Counted from the first letter of the stretch, positions 26,298 to 35,970 are shown. The stretch is DNA of 46,512 nt from SVTX01 sp045660325 (GCA_045660325.1 JAZRDO010000011.1:1-46512); one strand, 5' to 3'. A program made the numbers and translations. Notes: generated by a model not told the origin, from the letters alone.

Positions 26298-27785
26298 ATG
26301 GCGAGAATATTGATCATAGGCGGCGGAGTGTCGGGACTCTCCGCGGGAATATACGCCCGACTTTGCGGACACGAGGCTCAAGTTTTTGAGCTACACAGTG
26401 TTGCGGGCGGAAATCTTACCGGCTGGAATAGAGAAGGATGTCATATAGACAATTGTATACATTGGCTTACGGGCACAAATCCCACTACCAATACTTACAA
26501 AATGTGGGAAGAGCTTGGAGCGCTCGGTGAGGTGGAAATTATTCAAACCGAATCCTTATTTACCTGTTCACACGAAGGAAAAACGCTTTCGTTATCCAAT
26601 AATATTGATAAATTTGAAGCTGATATGCTAAAAATATCTCCTGACGACAGAAGAGAAATTTTATCGCTGACTAAAGCCGTCCGCACGGTGCAGGGGCTTG
26701 GCGGCATATCAGGGGAAAACAATGATAAAAAATGCACACCCACGAAATTTTGTGGCGGAGCTCCTGCGCTCCTCAAATATTATAATATGAGCACAGGAGA
26801 ATTAGCAAATAAATTTTCACACCCTCTTTTAAGATTTTTCTTTAGCTCCTTGCTCGGAGATAACTTCGGAGCTATATTCCTGATCTTTGTATTCGCGCAG
26901 TTTTGCGGTAAAAACGGTGGAATTCCGCGCGGCAGCTCACTTGGTATGGCAAAACGTATGACCGAAAGATTTATCTCTCTCGGCGGAGAGCTTAATTTAG
27001 GCAAAGAGGTCATTAAGATCAATCTTGACGGGGGCAGGGCGACCTCGGTAATCCTGTCAGACGGCTCTGAAATTTGCTCCGACTATATAATCATTACGGG
27101 AGACCCCAAAAGCGCCTTTGGAAAATATCTTGACCTACCGATGCCCAAAAGACTTGAGGATCAGTATTTTGACCCGCGGCTCAAACGTTTTTCAAGCTAT
27201 CAGTGCGCTTTTTTATGCGACAACGGAAATATTCCTTTTCGTGGAGATTATATATTCAAGGTCCCCCAAAAGCATCACGCCAAATTGGGCGCAAAAAATA
27301 TTGTTTTACGGGAATTCACTCACGAGCCCTCGTTCGCGCCCGCAGGCAAATCGGTCATTCAATCCTTGACCTTTACGGATGAAATAACAGCGGAAGAATT
27401 CATAAGACTTAAAGAGAATGACAAGGGTGCATACAATGCAAAAAAGAATACGCTGTCTGAAATTACAAAAATACTAATAGAAGAGCATTTTCCCGAATTT
27501 AAAGGAAAGATCAAATGTATTGACGTGTGGACTCCCGCAACCTATAAGCGATATACTCACACCGAGATTGGCTCTTGGATGAGCTTTGCGATATTCGCCA
27601 AAAAGCTTCCCATACGCGTTGATAACAGAGTAAGGGGAGCATCCAATATCATACTCGCATCTCAATGGCTCCAAGCCCCGGGCGGATTGCCGATCGCGGC
27701 GGAAGGCGGCAGGCTCGCGATTAAATCGATCAACAAGCTTGAGTCAGGGAGAAAAAACAGGATAAAGCAAAAAGAAACGGTATAA
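26298..27785 (+). CDS. Phytoene desaturase-like FAD/NAD(P)-dependent oxidoreductase
   Basis: Flavoprotein of the CrtI/carotenoid-dehydrogenase-like superfamily. The N-terminus has the dinucleotide-binding motif IIGGGVSGLSAGIYARLCG and GHEAQVFELHSVAGGNLTGW; the C-terminus has the second FAD contact (IILASQWLQAPGGLPIAAEGGRLA). The 495-residue length fits. The start is ATG 26298, 7 nt after GAGAGG; the frame extends to a TTG at 26283 that overlaps the RBS. No phytoene synthase or other carotenoid gene is near, so the substrate is unknown. Confidence 0.82.
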   Translation: MARILIIGGGVSGLSAGIYARLCGHEAQVFELHSVAGGNLTGWNREGCHIDNCIHWLTGTNPTTNTYKMWEELGALGEVEIIQTESLFTCSHEGKTLSLSNNIDKFEADMLKISPDDRREILSLTKAVRTVQGLGGISGENNDKKCTPTKFCGGAPALLKYYNMSTGELANKFSHPLLRFFFSSLLGDNFGAIFLIFVFAQFCGKNGGIPRGSSLGMAKRMTERFISLGGELNLGKEVIKINLDGGRATSVILSDGSEICSDYIIITGDPKSAFGKYLDLPMPKRLEDQYFDPRLKRFSSYQCAFLCDNGNIPFRGDYIFKVPQKHHAKLGAKNIVLREFTHEPSFAPAGKSVIQSLTFTDEITAEEFIRLKENDKGAYNAKKNTLSEITKILIEEHFPEFKGKIKCIDVWTPATYKRYTHTEIGSWMSFAIFAKKLPIRVDNRVRGASNIILASQWLQAPGGLPIAAEGGRLAIKSINKLESGRKNRIKQKETV

Positions 27786-27805
27786 AAATACCGTTTCTTT
27801 TTTAT
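27771..27805. terminator. Bidirectional terminator
   Basis: Stem AAAGAAACGGTA (27771-27782) with TACCGTTTCTTT (27789-27800), with T-rich tails on both strands. It overlaps the end of the oxidoreductase gene and lies before the stop of the minus-strand operon. Confidence 0.85.
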
Positions 27806-27806
27806 T

Positions 27807-28229
27807 TTACTTTGCAAGGGACGCGATAGTAGAATCAACCCAAGCGAGGATCTGTGCTTCTTCCTCGGGAGTAACCTTGGAATCGAAAAGACCCATTTTT
27901 ACGTTGAGAACGTTATCGATCACGTTTGCGCCCGCCTCACGAACGAGAGCCTTTGTCTGCTCAACCGCCTCGTCGGAGCCTGCGGAAATGATAGCTACGT
28001 TTGCAGTTCTTGCCTTTGTAAGCTCGCGAACGAAGAGTCTGTACTCATCGGGAAGCTTGGACTTAATATTGATTGTGAGAATAACAAGTCTTTCCTTATC
28101 GCATGCGTATGCGGGGGGAATCTTGTCCACAGAGTTTACGTTGAGCTCATACTTTGCCTTGATCATATTAGCGATCGCGGTCGCCTTTTTCTTCTCAGGA
28201 TAGCAGAGAACTCTCATTTTGATTGCCAT
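27807..28229 (-). CDS. Small flavodoxin-like protein of unknown function
   Basis: The 140-residue protein has alternating strand/helix pattern (RVLCYPEKKKATAIANMI; RLVILTINIK; NVAIISAG) like a flavodoxin-type fold, but no clear FMN-binding loop, so the name is tentative. GGAGG lies 8 nt before its ATG. Last gene of the operon; 40 bp after the TIGR03936-like gene. Confidence 0.6.
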   Translation of the reverse strand: MAIKMRVLCYPEKKKATAIANMIKAKYELNVNSVDKIPPAYACDKERLVILTINIKSKLPDEYRLFVRELTKARTANVAIISAGSDEAVEQTKALVREAGANVIDNVLNVKMGLFDSKVTPEEEAQILAWVDSTIASLAK

Positions 28230-28269
28230 TTGATTTTCCTCCGAAATGTGATATATAATTTTAATTTAA

Positions 28270-29004
28270 TTATCTGAAAATTGCCATATCCGCGGTCATA
28301 AATCTGTTTCGCATAATGGTATAGCTCTGATTTACGTCGTCAGGGGACAAAATACCGAGGCTTGAGCGAAGCGCGTTTACAAGGTACTCGGGATTGAGGT
28401 TGGCAACGCTTCCCGTTGCAAGAACGGTACTTATAACGAGAACTCCATCCTCGTATCTTGCGTCAAGAGACTTGATAAACTCGCGGATATCAACCTCCTT
28501 CTCGCCCGATTTTGTCTTCTTTGTCATTATTACAGGGGAGGAGAACACCTCATTGATCTTATCGGGAGTAGAAGTGTCGCAAAGCGCGGACTTAATTCTT
28601 ATCGTATAATCGGCAAATGCAATGTCGTTGTACTTTGACTCGGGCTTATAAACCTCAAGCACATACATTTCATTCGTAAGCTGGGCATTAAGCTGATTTT
28701 TGATCTCCTCAAGGGTGATCTTACGCTCGATCTTAAGATCTGCCATCTCGCACATACTCTCGCAACCAACCGAGAGGGGCGCGCCGAAAACAAGCTTCGC
28801 ATGAGGATTAAAGCCCTTCGTATACCACATAGGAATACCCGCGCGAACGAGAATTCTATGAAATGTTCTTTGAAGGTCAAGGTGAGAAATAAACTGAAGT
28901 GAGCCCGTTTTACAGAACTTGATTCTTACGGTCTTGGGCTCGTCGAGCATCTCGCGCTCATATCTTGAATAACAGCCCTTTACGCTTTTTTCTTCGGACA
29001 ACAC
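28270..29004 (-). CDS. TIGR03936/DUF2344-type radical-SAM-linked protein
   Basis: The 244-residue protein has RIKFCKTGSLQFISHLDLQRTF and GIPMWYTKGFNPHAKLVFGAPLSVG, the hallmark of the small partner of TIGR03960 proteins. It starts with GTG at 29004, 9 nt after an excellent GGAGG, so it overlaps the upstream gene by 25 bp; ATG 28950 is a less likely alternative. The biochemical role of the family is not settled. Confidence 0.88.
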   Translation of the reverse strand: MLSEEKSVKGCYSRYEREMLDEPKTVRIKFCKTGSLQFISHLDLQRTFHRILVRAGIPMWYTKGFNPHAKLVFGAPLSVGCESMCEMADLKIERKITLEEIKNQLNAQLTNEMYVLEVYKPESKYNDIAFADYTIRIKSALCDTSTPDKINEVFSSPVIMTKKTKSGEKEVDIREFIKSLDARYEDGVLVISTVLATGSVANLNPEYLVNALRSSLGILSPDDVNQSYTIMRNRFMTADMAIFR

Positions 29005-30839
29005 GTTCTTTCACCTCCAAGCTTATTTGCGCCGCAGCCTGAGCATTTTTCACGGCAATTGGGAGTGCATTCCTCAGCAAGAGCCTTCTTGCTCTCACGG
29101 ATAAGGAACTCCTTGCTTACGCCACAGTCAATAATATCCCAGGGAAGAACCTCATCATAGGAATATCTTCTGTTTGCATAGAATGCGGGATCAATTCCGC
29201 ATCTTTCAAATACGGAGATCCAATTATCATAGTTAAAGAATTCGCTCCACGCGTCAAACTTGAAGCCCTCCTTACAAGCAAGCGCAAGCGCGGGCGCAAG
29301 TCTTCTGTCGCCCTTTGCAAGCACGGCTTCAATACGGCTGGTCTCAGCATCGTGATGCTGATATCTTATCTTCTTATCTTTAACGCAGCTGCCTACAAAT
29401 TCCTGTTTTTCCTTCAATACCTCGATAGGATCCTGAGGCTCCCACTGGAACGGTGTGAAGGGCTTAGGAATGAAGCAGGATACACTGAAGGTAACCTGCG
29501 GAGCCTTCGCCTTATTTCTATTAGGATTCGCGTAGAACGCCTCTATTACGCGCTTAGCGAGTGCGGGAATACCTGCGAGATCTTCGTACGTTTCGGTAGG
29601 AAGACCCTGCATAAAGTAAAGCTTTACCTGTGTCTTGCCTGCGTCAAACGCAACGTTTACGGCTCTCATAAGATCGGATTCTATAACGTTTTTATTAATT
29701 ACGTCGCGAAGTCGCTGAGTGCCCGCCTCGGGAGCAAAGGTAAGCGAAGAAGAACGAACGGACGCTACCTTATCCATAAGCTCCTTTGTAAAGCTATCCA
29801 CACGAAGAGACGGAAGAGAAAGGCTAACCATATTGTCGTCAGTCCATTCAAGGAGACTTTCCGTAAGCTTTTCAAGCTCAGTATAGTCACTGATGGAAAG
29901 AGAGGAGAGTGACATTTCCTCATAGCCCGTATTTTCAAAAATACACTTTGCCTGCTTATTCAAAAGCTCGGGAGACTTTTCACGTACGGGACGGTAAATA
30001 ATACCCGCCTGACAGAAGCGACAACCACGAATACAGCCACGGAATACCTCAAGCATAATTCTATCGTGTACTACCTCGGTATAGGGCATAATTGCATTCT
30101 CGGGGAAATTAACCTTATCGAGATCCTTGATAATGCGTTTTTCAATTACCGTAGGGATATCATCATAGATGGGGGTATACGCCTTGATCGTTCCGTCCTC
30201 ATTATAAGTAACCTCATAAAGAGAGGGAACGTATACGCCCTTTATGCTTCTTGCCGCCTCGTGAAGAAAGTCAGCCTTTGTATATCGGCCTTCCTTCTTC
30301 ATATCTATGTAAAGACGTACGATCTCAACGAGCATCTCTTCGCCCTCGCCGATATTGAAAAGGTCAAAAAAATCGGCAACAGGCTCAGGATTGTACGCGC
30401 AAGGACCACCGCCTATAACGATCGGGAAGCTGTCATCGCGGTCCTTTGCATAAAGCGGAATATCCGCAAGCTCAAGCATATTAAGCACGGTTGTATAGCA
30501 CATTTCGTACTGGAGGGTAAAGCCGAGAAAATCGAAATCTCTCACGTTATCTTTACTTTCGTGCGCCCAAAGAGGAATCCCCAGCTCGCGCATCTTATCC
30601 TGCATATCCGTCCAGGGCGCGTACACGCGCTCACACCAGATATCCTTTTCTTTATTCAGGCAATCGTAAAGTATACGTACACCGAGATTGGACATTCCTA
30701 TCTCATATGTATCGGGAGAGGCAAATGCAAATCTTGCATTGATGCCGTCTAAATCTTTGATTACCTGTCCGTACTCACCGCCGGAATATCTTCCGGGCTT
30801 TGAAACCTGCTTCAGTACGGAGTATAATTTCTCATTCAT
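28980..30839 (-). CDS. TIGR03960-type radical SAM protein
   Basis: Large radical SAM enzyme of unclear substrate, always found with the DUF2344 partner. The 619 residues show the N-terminal B12-binding-like region (FASPDTYEIGMSNLGVRIL; IVIGGGPCAYNPEP), the [4Fe-4S] motif CX3CX2C (Cys269, Cys273, Cys276 in CIRGCRFC) and a C-terminal Cys cluster (CTPNCREKCSGCG). It overlaps the upstream membrane-protein gene by 4 bp. Confidence 0.93.
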   Translation of the reverse strand: MNEKLYSVLKQVSKPGRYSGGEYGQVIKDLDGINARFAFASPDTYEIGMSNLGVRILYDCLNKEKDIWCERVYAPWTDMQDKMRELGIPLWAHESKDNVRDFDFLGFTLQYEMCYTTVLNMLELADIPLYAKDRDDSFPIVIGGGPCAYNPEPVADFFDLFNIGEGEEMLVEIVRLYIDMKKEGRYTKADFLHEAARSIKGVYVPSLYEVTYNEDGTIKAYTPIYDDIPTVIEKRIIKDLDKVNFPENAIMPYTEVVHDRIMLEVFRGCIRGCRFCQAGIIYRPVREKSPELLNKQAKCIFENTGYEEMSLSSLSISDYTELEKLTESLLEWTDDNMVSLSLPSLRVDSFTKELMDKVASVRSSSLTFAPEAGTQRLRDVINKNVIESDLMRAVNVAFDAGKTQVKLYFMQGLPTETYEDLAGIPALAKRVIEAFYANPNRNKAKAPQVTFSVSCFIPKPFTPFQWEPQDPIEVLKEKQEFVGSCVKDKKIRYQHHDAETSRIEAVLAKGDRRLAPALALACKEGFKFDAWSEFFNYDNWISVFERCGIDPAFYANRRYSYDEVLPWDIIDCGVSKEFLIRESKKALAEECTPNCREKCSGCGANKLGGERTCCPKKKA

Positions 30840-33800
30840 TTTTTGGTCTCGCTTTCTTTCTTTTTAAAATCAAAAGAATTTAACACCGCAGGCAATGCCG
30901 CAGTAAGATGGAAAAATAGGATCATAAGGATCGTTGCAAGAGTTAAGACCCTATGCGTATTTTCAAGCAATACGAAAAGCACAAACAACACGGAAATCAG
31001 ACATCCTGCAATTGATAACAAAAGGGTAATAAGCTTATTTGTTTTCTTCAGCTTATTATACTTTTTAGCCTCAAGCAAGGGATAAATAATGTTTTTGGAA
31101 TCCCCTGTGGAGAAAATTCCACCGTCCGCAAGCATCTTATCGTTCTTACCGTAGAATTGATCGGGCTTGTACGTGCTAATAGCGGACATACCGTGAATTC
31201 TGTTTTGCTCGAAATAATAATCGTTTATTGTAGGATCAAGGGATCTTACAGCGCTCTTGATTCCGTGCTTATCAAGCTCCTTTACAAGAGTGATAAACTC
31301 TTCTTTTACGCGACTGCTGATTACGTATCCGAGCTTCGGAACGCCATCTATCGCGATATAAATAACGTTACTGTTTTTATCAGTGTAGTCAGAAGAAACC
31401 TTAATGCCAAATGACGACATAAACGAAGCGTCACCCATAAGCATATAGATCGAGGAATCCATATAAAATTCAATTCCGTTATCTCTTACGGACGTTAAGG
31501 AGATCTCGGGCATCTTTTCGTTTCCAACGGGAATTCCGCCCATCATCATAGAAACAGGGCCTCCGAGAGCCTTGAGCGCTCTTGTTGCAAGCTTTATTGA
31601 AGCAGCAACGTCACTGTCACTCTTAGGACGAATTTCGAGGTGCTTTATCACCTCAATTGCATCCTCATCCTTGAAAATCAAGGTTTCAATAAGAGCACAC
31701 TCTTCACTCGCATCATCACCGACGATCGCACACTTCTTTTCCTTAAGCATTCTCGCCGAAACGAACCTAGGCAAAGTAACGAACAACGCAAGCGTTACAG
31801 GCAAACCCATAAGCATTACCGTCATATAAGAAAACGCTGCGGTCGCAATGCTGTTTGACTTAACAAGCGCAATACAGCCAATTACAATAGCGGTAACTAT
31901 GATCGCGCCCGAAAGATAAAGATTATACGTGAACGGGAAATGATTTTTGCTGATCTTACTGAAATATCCGCTTGGCACACCGGTTTTCTTTATTTCGAAT
32001 ATGTGATCTCCAAAGAATGCGCCGTTTAAAGACGTCTTTTCGCGACGCTTTCCTGAGGACACGTCATCCATCTTGTTTTTATTAAATCTTTCAGCAGTAT
32101 AAAGCTCGTCGGTATCTGAAACAATATCAAAAGTATCAGACTCGGCAAAGCATCGAAGAATATCACATACAAGGGGTGTAGCTATAAATAATGCCGCAAC
32201 AAACGCGCAGGGAAGCAATGTTCCGACAAGCATTATCTCGGGGGTTGCCAACACGTAAATTATCGCAAACAGATCATACATAAGAGTCAACGATAAAACC
32301 ACGGTAGGTATTGTATAAAAATTAGGCTCAAGCCTTATAAGTCCCATAACACCGTGCTTTATTTCGGGGAAAACGATAGCTGATGCTATACCGAGAATAA
32401 CAAATTCAAGCACGAAATATAAAAGATAGTTAATATCAGGGCCTATACAGCTTACCATTGACAAGAAGAACAAAACTACAGTCAATGATGCGAATATTCC
32501 GCCTCTGATCAAAATCTCGCGTTTATCCTTCGAATATTTATTCTTAATCTTTGTAATCTGAGTCCTGCTTGTAAATTCCTCACCCGAGTAGCCGAATATT
32601 TTTACTCCCTCTTCAATATCGATCTTGCTCTTGCGCTTGATCTCGTTTGTTCTCTCGTAACCAACCTCAGCCTCAACCTCATCGTCATAGCCGAAATCAA
32701 GGAGCAGGGATATCTCGTCATCATCAAGATCGGATGCGCTCTCGTCAACATCAAAATTAACGTCATCCGAGGCTATCTTATACGAAACAAACGCGGCATC
32801 CGAAAGATGTCCCTGCAAGGGATCCGTAAGATATTCAACTCTTTGAGGCTCGTCCGAGGCTCGCTCGGGAGCAACGTAGCTGTCATCGATCTCGGTCGTG
32901 TCAATAATTGCCGACGTATCAAGAACGATCTCATCGTCAACCGTAAGACTCATATCTCCGATAATATCGTCAATGGTTTGCTTGGGCTCTTCTTTAAAAT
33001 ATGTATTGGTTATCACCTCAACAGCAGGCATGTCTTCGATCTGAGAATCAGCCTCATTGTGATCAAAAATAAGCTGCTCGCCGTCAAGATCATCAGTTTC
33101 ACACAACCGACTTTGCGGGGGAAGGTCAATAACGCTTGAATCGTAATAGCCGTAGTCGTTGAATTCATCAAGATCAAACATTTTTGATAAGGTCTCGGTC
33201 TTTACTCTTATCGGCTCGGACTCTTCAGATTCATCAACGGGAATAACGGTTTCGATAATTTCTTCAATTATATTTGTTTCATCAGCTTCGTCAATTTCTT
33301 CAATTTCGTTAATTGCGTCAATTTCTTCAGCTTCTTCAGTTGCTTCTTCAACCGCGTCTTCAACGGATTCGTCAATGATAAGCTCGGGCTGTTCCTCTTT
33401 TATGTCAGCCACGCGAGTAGGGAACATTACCGCGAAGACGTCGTCAACGATCGCCTTATCGTCACGTAATTCCTCGGCATTGGATTCAATTACCTCAACG
33501 TGCTCTCCGTCTATTTCTTCAATTATTTCTATTTCGTCAACGATCTCTTCAACAATCTCTTTGGTGGACTCTTCAACAGTCTCTCCAACGGCTTCTTCAA
33601 TAATTTCTTCAACCGTTTCTTCTGCAGTTTCTTCTGCAGTTTCTTCTATCACAACTTCAACCGTTTCTTCTATCACGGCTTCAACAGTTTCTTCAACTGT
33701 CTCATCAGCCGTTTCCTCGACTGCAAATTCCTCAAAATCCGCAAGAGAATAATCGGATTCAAGAGTTATATTCTCAGCATCGGGCGTTTCGGGAGCAGTA

Positions 33801-33970
33801 AATTTATACACGTCCTTATTCGAATCATCCGAGAAATAACTCGAAAGCATCATTTGAAAATCGTCCTCGGCATCCTGTACTGCCGCGTTTTCTATATCCT
33901 TATCGTCCGAATAAGACTTTTTAAGCTTGGCTAAAATAGCATTAAGCTCGCGGTTCTCGTTCTTACCCAA
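30836..33970 (-). CDS. P-type-ATPase-like membrane protein with degenerate phosphorylation site and acidic N-terminus
   Basis: No ready-made family name. The 1044-residue protein has an N-terminal half (about 1-480) that is extremely acidic and Glu/Val/Thr-repetitive, then four helices (about 490-610), a short loop, two helices (about 680-740), a cytosolic region and two final helices (about 975-1035): P1-type ATPase topology. The sixth helix runs MLMGLPVTLALFVTLP into SARMLKEKKCAIVGDDASEE and LIETLIF, exactly where metal pumps have CPCALGLATP, GxLIKGGEALE and TVVFDKTGT. Here F766 is followed by KDEDAIE, so DKTGT is lost. A VAIDG-like strand (YIAIDGVPKLGYVIS) and a D-rich end also remain. Start TTG 33970 with GGAG upstream. 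Probably a non-pumping relative. Confidence 0.65.
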   Translation of the reverse strand: MGKNENRELNAILAKLKKSYSDDKDIENAAVQDAEDDFQMMLSSYFSDDSNKDVYKFTAPETPDAENITLESDYSLADFEEFAVEETADETVEETVEAVIEETVEVVIEETAEETAEETVEEIIEEAVGETVEESTKEIVEEIVDEIEIIEEIDGEHVEVIESNAEELRDDKAIVDDVFAVMFPTRVADIKEEQPELIIDESVEDAVEEATEEAEEIDAINEIEEIDEADETNIIEEIIETVIPVDESEESEPIRVKTETLSKMFDLDEFNDYGYYDSSVIDLPPQSRLCETDDLDGEQLIFDHNEADSQIEDMPAVEVITNTYFKEEPKQTIDDIIGDMSLTVDDEIVLDTSAIIDTTEIDDSYVAPERASDEPQRVEYLTDPLQGHLSDAAFVSYKIASDDVNFDVDESASDLDDDEISLLLDFGYDDEVEAEVGYERTNEIKRKSKIDIEEGVKIFGYSGEEFTSRTQITKIKNKYSKDKREILIRGGIFASLTVVLFFLSMVSCIGPDINYLLYFVLEFVILGIASAIVFPEIKHGVMGLIRLEPNFYTIPTVVLSLTLMYDLFAIIYVLATPEIMLVGTLLPCAFVAALFIATPLVCDILRCFAESDTFDIVSDTDELYTAERFNKNKMDDVSSGKRREKTSLNGAFFGDHIFEIKKTGVPSGYFSKISKNHFPFTYNLYLSGAIIVTAIVIGCIALVKSNSIATAAFSYMTVMLMGLPVTLALFVTLPRFVSARMLKEKKCAIVGDDASEECALIETLIFKDEDAIEVIKHLEIRPKSDSDVAASIKLATRALKALGGPVSMMMGGIPVGNEKMPEISLTSVRDNGIEFYMDSSIYMLMGDASFMSSFGIKVSSDYTDKNSNVIYIAIDGVPKLGYVISSRVKEEFITLVKELDKHGIKSAVRSLDPTINDYYFEQNRIHGMSAISTYKPDQFYGKNDKMLADGGIFSTGDSKNIIYPLLEAKKYNKLKKTNKLITLLLSIAGCLISVLFVLFVLLENTHRVLTLATILMILFFHLTAALPAVLNSFDFKKKESETKK
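33230..33740. repeat. Glu/Thr/Val-coding repeat tract
   Basis: On the plus strand this stretch is rich in TTCTTC, TTTCTTC and CAACxGTTTCTTC units, from 33560 to 33720 nearly tandem. It encodes the EETVEE-type repeats of the acidic N-terminal region of the minus-strand membrane protein. The same low-complexity tract also produces long Ser-rich open frames on the plus strand that are not genes. Confidence 0.8.
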
Positions 33971-34006
33971 AAGCTATCACTCCTTTCCTTAAATTTTTGT
34001 GTCGTG

Positions 34007-34903
34007 TTACTTTGCGGCTTTGTTTTGTCTTGCGGCCTCACAAAGAATAACCGCCGCCGCAGTAGACACATTGAAGGAGTTTACGTTTCCATACATAGGA
34101 ATAGAGGTGAGAATATCACAATTTGCCTTTACGATATCGGACACACCGTCGCCCTCACTGCCAAAAACAAGCGCACAGGGGCCCTTGAAATTGGTTTCAT
34201 AATAAGGCTGGCCTCCCGCCTCCGCGGCAAAGATCCACACACCCTTTTCCTTAAGTGTTCTTATAGTATTTGAAATATTTGCAACCTTTGCAACCGCGAG
34301 ATGCTCAATAGCACCCGCGCTTGATTTTGATACGACGGGAGTAAGACCTACGGCGCGGCGCTTGGAAATAATAAGTCCGTGCGCGCCCGAGCCCTCGGCA
34401 CATCTTATAAGAGAACCGAGATTATGGGGATCTGTAATTCCGTCAGCAATAACGATCAAAGGAGCTTCACCGCGCTCCTCGGCGGTCTTCAAGATGTCCT
34501 CAACGTCGCAATACTCCTTTTCGGAAGCCATAGCGATAATGCCCTGATGGGGAAGATGACCGCACATAGCGTCAAGCTTTGCCTTATCGGACTCAACCAC
34601 GGGAATTCCTCTACCTATCGCCTCGGCAACAAGCACAACAATAGAGCCCTCACGCTCGCCGCGCTGGACCAAAAGCTTATCTATTTCGCGTCCTGATTTT
34701 AAAAGCTCACGAACGGCGTTTCTGCCGACAACGAGTCCCTCTGTGTTTACGTTTTCATTTTCAACACGCTCAGCTCTCGCATCATATCGGGGGCGGGAAT
34801 TATCCTTACCGAATTTTTTACCCGCGTTGTCACCGCGCTTGTCGTAATTATTCTTCTTTGATTCAAACTTTTTTGAGGACTTATAATTCTTATTGCTTTC
34901 CAT
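34007..34903 (-). CDS. rlmB: 23S rRNA 2'-O-methyltransferase RlmB (TrmH/SpoU family)
   Basis: Methylates a guanosine of 23S rRNA. The 298 residues have a basic, Asn/Lys-rich N-terminal extension (about 1-50), then GLVVGRNAVRELL, DGITDPHNLGSLIRCAEGSGAHG (SpoU motif 1), FGSEGDGVSD and IPMYGNVNSFNVSTAAAVIL (motifs 2 and 3). First gene of a five-gene minus operon, 36 bp ahead of the P-type-ATPase-like gene. Confidence 0.93.
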   Translation of the reverse strand: MESNKNYKSSKKFESKKNNYDKRGDNAGKKFGKDNSRPRYDARAERVENENVNTEGLVVGRNAVRELLKSGREIDKLLVQRGEREGSIVVLVAEAIGRGIPVVESDKAKLDAMCGHLPHQGIIAMASEKEYCDVEDILKTAEERGEAPLIVIADGITDPHNLGSLIRCAEGSGAHGLIISKRRAVGLTPVVSKSSAGAIEHLAVAKVANISNTIRTLKEKGVWIFAAEAGGQPYYETNFKGPCALVFGSEGDGVSDIVKANCDILTSIPMYGNVNSFNVSTAAAVILCEAARQNKAAK

Positions 34904-34954
34904 AAATTCAACTCTTTCCTTCGTATTCAGTCAGATTAGTATACAGTTACAGTA

Positions 34955-34983
34955 ATTATAACATAAAATGCTATTTTTGTATA
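34955..34983 (-). promoter_or_regulatory. Promoter for the rlmB operon
   Basis: Minus strand: -35 TATACA (34978-34983, 4/6), 17 bp, -10 TATAAT (34955-34960, perfect). Confidence 0.6.
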
Positions 34984-35096
34984 GAGATATTTTGAAAATT
35001 ATTTAATTTTTATTCGATAAATTTCATTATTTTATTATATATTTCACTTGTATAGAACAAAATACGACAGTCGTGCCTTCAAATTTAAAAATCATC

Positions 35097-35125
35097 TTGA
35101 TTTTTGATATAAAAAATGGTACAAT
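35097..35125 (+). promoter_or_regulatory. Promoter for the LRR lipoprotein
   Basis: TTGATT (35097-35102), 17 bp, TACAAT (35120-35125), 28 bp before the start codon. Confidence 0.65.
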
Positions 35126-35153
35126 TATTTCAGTGCTACTTTTGGAGGCAAAA

Positions 35154-35966
35154 ATGACAAAAAGAATCCTTACCGTACTTATAGTATTAAGTATGCTTAC
35201 CATAATACTTACAGCATGTGCGCCCGACAAGGTTGAAACGCCCACACCCCCTGTGATTGATACGTCATCAGGAAGCAGTAAGGGCTTGGAATTTATTTTA
35301 AACGAGGACGGAGAGAGCTATACCTGTGTAAGCTCCGGCAGCTGCGAATATCCCGAAATACTTATTGACACCTATAACGGTCTTCCCGTTACTGCTATCG
35401 GCGAGAGAGCGTTTTTCGGAAAAAACAATATAATCAAGGTCATAATCGGAAACCACGTTACGATTATCGGAAAGGGCGCGTTTGAGCTTTGCACCTCTAT
35501 GCTGAGCTTGAAGCTTGGAGACTCTGTTGAAATTATTTCCGAGAACGCGTTCAACCGTTGCGCAAAGCTTACTGCAGTTTCGTTTCCCGAATCACTTGTT
35601 TCCATCGGTGACTCCGCGTTTTGGAGCTGCGACGAGATACAGGAGATCATTATTCCAAAGAACCTGAAGTCCATTGGTTACAAGGCATTTTACGACTGTA
35701 ACAAGCTTGAGGATCTACGTATTGGTAAGAGCCTTGAGATCATATCCGCGGAAGCATTCAAAAACTGCTTTTTCTTATCTACAATTACCTTTGCTGATAA
35801 AGAATTCAACCTTACAACCGTTGAAGAAGGCGCATTTGACACCTGCGCGGCGCTGTCTGAGATCGTTTATTTCGGTAGCCAGAGTGAATGGTCAGCGGAA
35901 TGGAGTCAAGTGAAAATATCTGACAAAAACGATAAGCTGATTAATATTGAAATTACCTTCGCATAA
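35154..35966 (+). CDS. BspA-type leucine-rich-repeat lipoprotein
   Basis: Surface lipoprotein with a signal peptide ending in lipobox LTAC, a Thr/Pro spacer, and about six LRR_5 repeats of the form 'AF..C..L..I..P.SL..IG..AF' (FWSCDEIQEIIIPKNLKSIG, AFYDCNKLEDLRIGKSLEII). Such repeats mediate adhesion in several bacteria. The start is ATG 35154 (270 residues), 6 nt after GGAGG at 35143-35147; the longer frame from 35073 would place the promoter inside the gene. It is followed by a terminator shared with the convergent regulator. Confidence 0.9.
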   Translation: MTKRILTVLIVLSMLTIILTACAPDKVETPTPPVIDTSSGSSKGLEFILNEDGESYTCVSSGSCEYPEILIDTYNGLPVTAIGERAFFGKNNIIKVIIGNHVTIIGKGAFELCTSMLSLKLGDSVEIISENAFNRCAKLTAVSFPESLVSIGDSAFWSCDEIQEIIIPKNLKSIGYKAFYDCNKLEDLRIGKSLEIISAEAFKNCFFLSTITFADKEFNLTTVEEGAFDTCAALSEIVYFGSQSEWSAEWSQVKISDKNDKLINIEITFA

Positions 35967-35970
35967 ATTA

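Noticed and set aside
33159..33752. Ser-rich plus-strand frame opposite the acidic repeats
   Set aside because: Low-complexity complement of GAA/GAG-rich codons in the minus-strand gene; no RBS.
35073..35153. Longer start of the LRR lipoprotein
   Set aside because: Includes the -35/-10 elements and removes the signal peptide from the N-terminus; the ATG at 35154 has GGAGG upstream.
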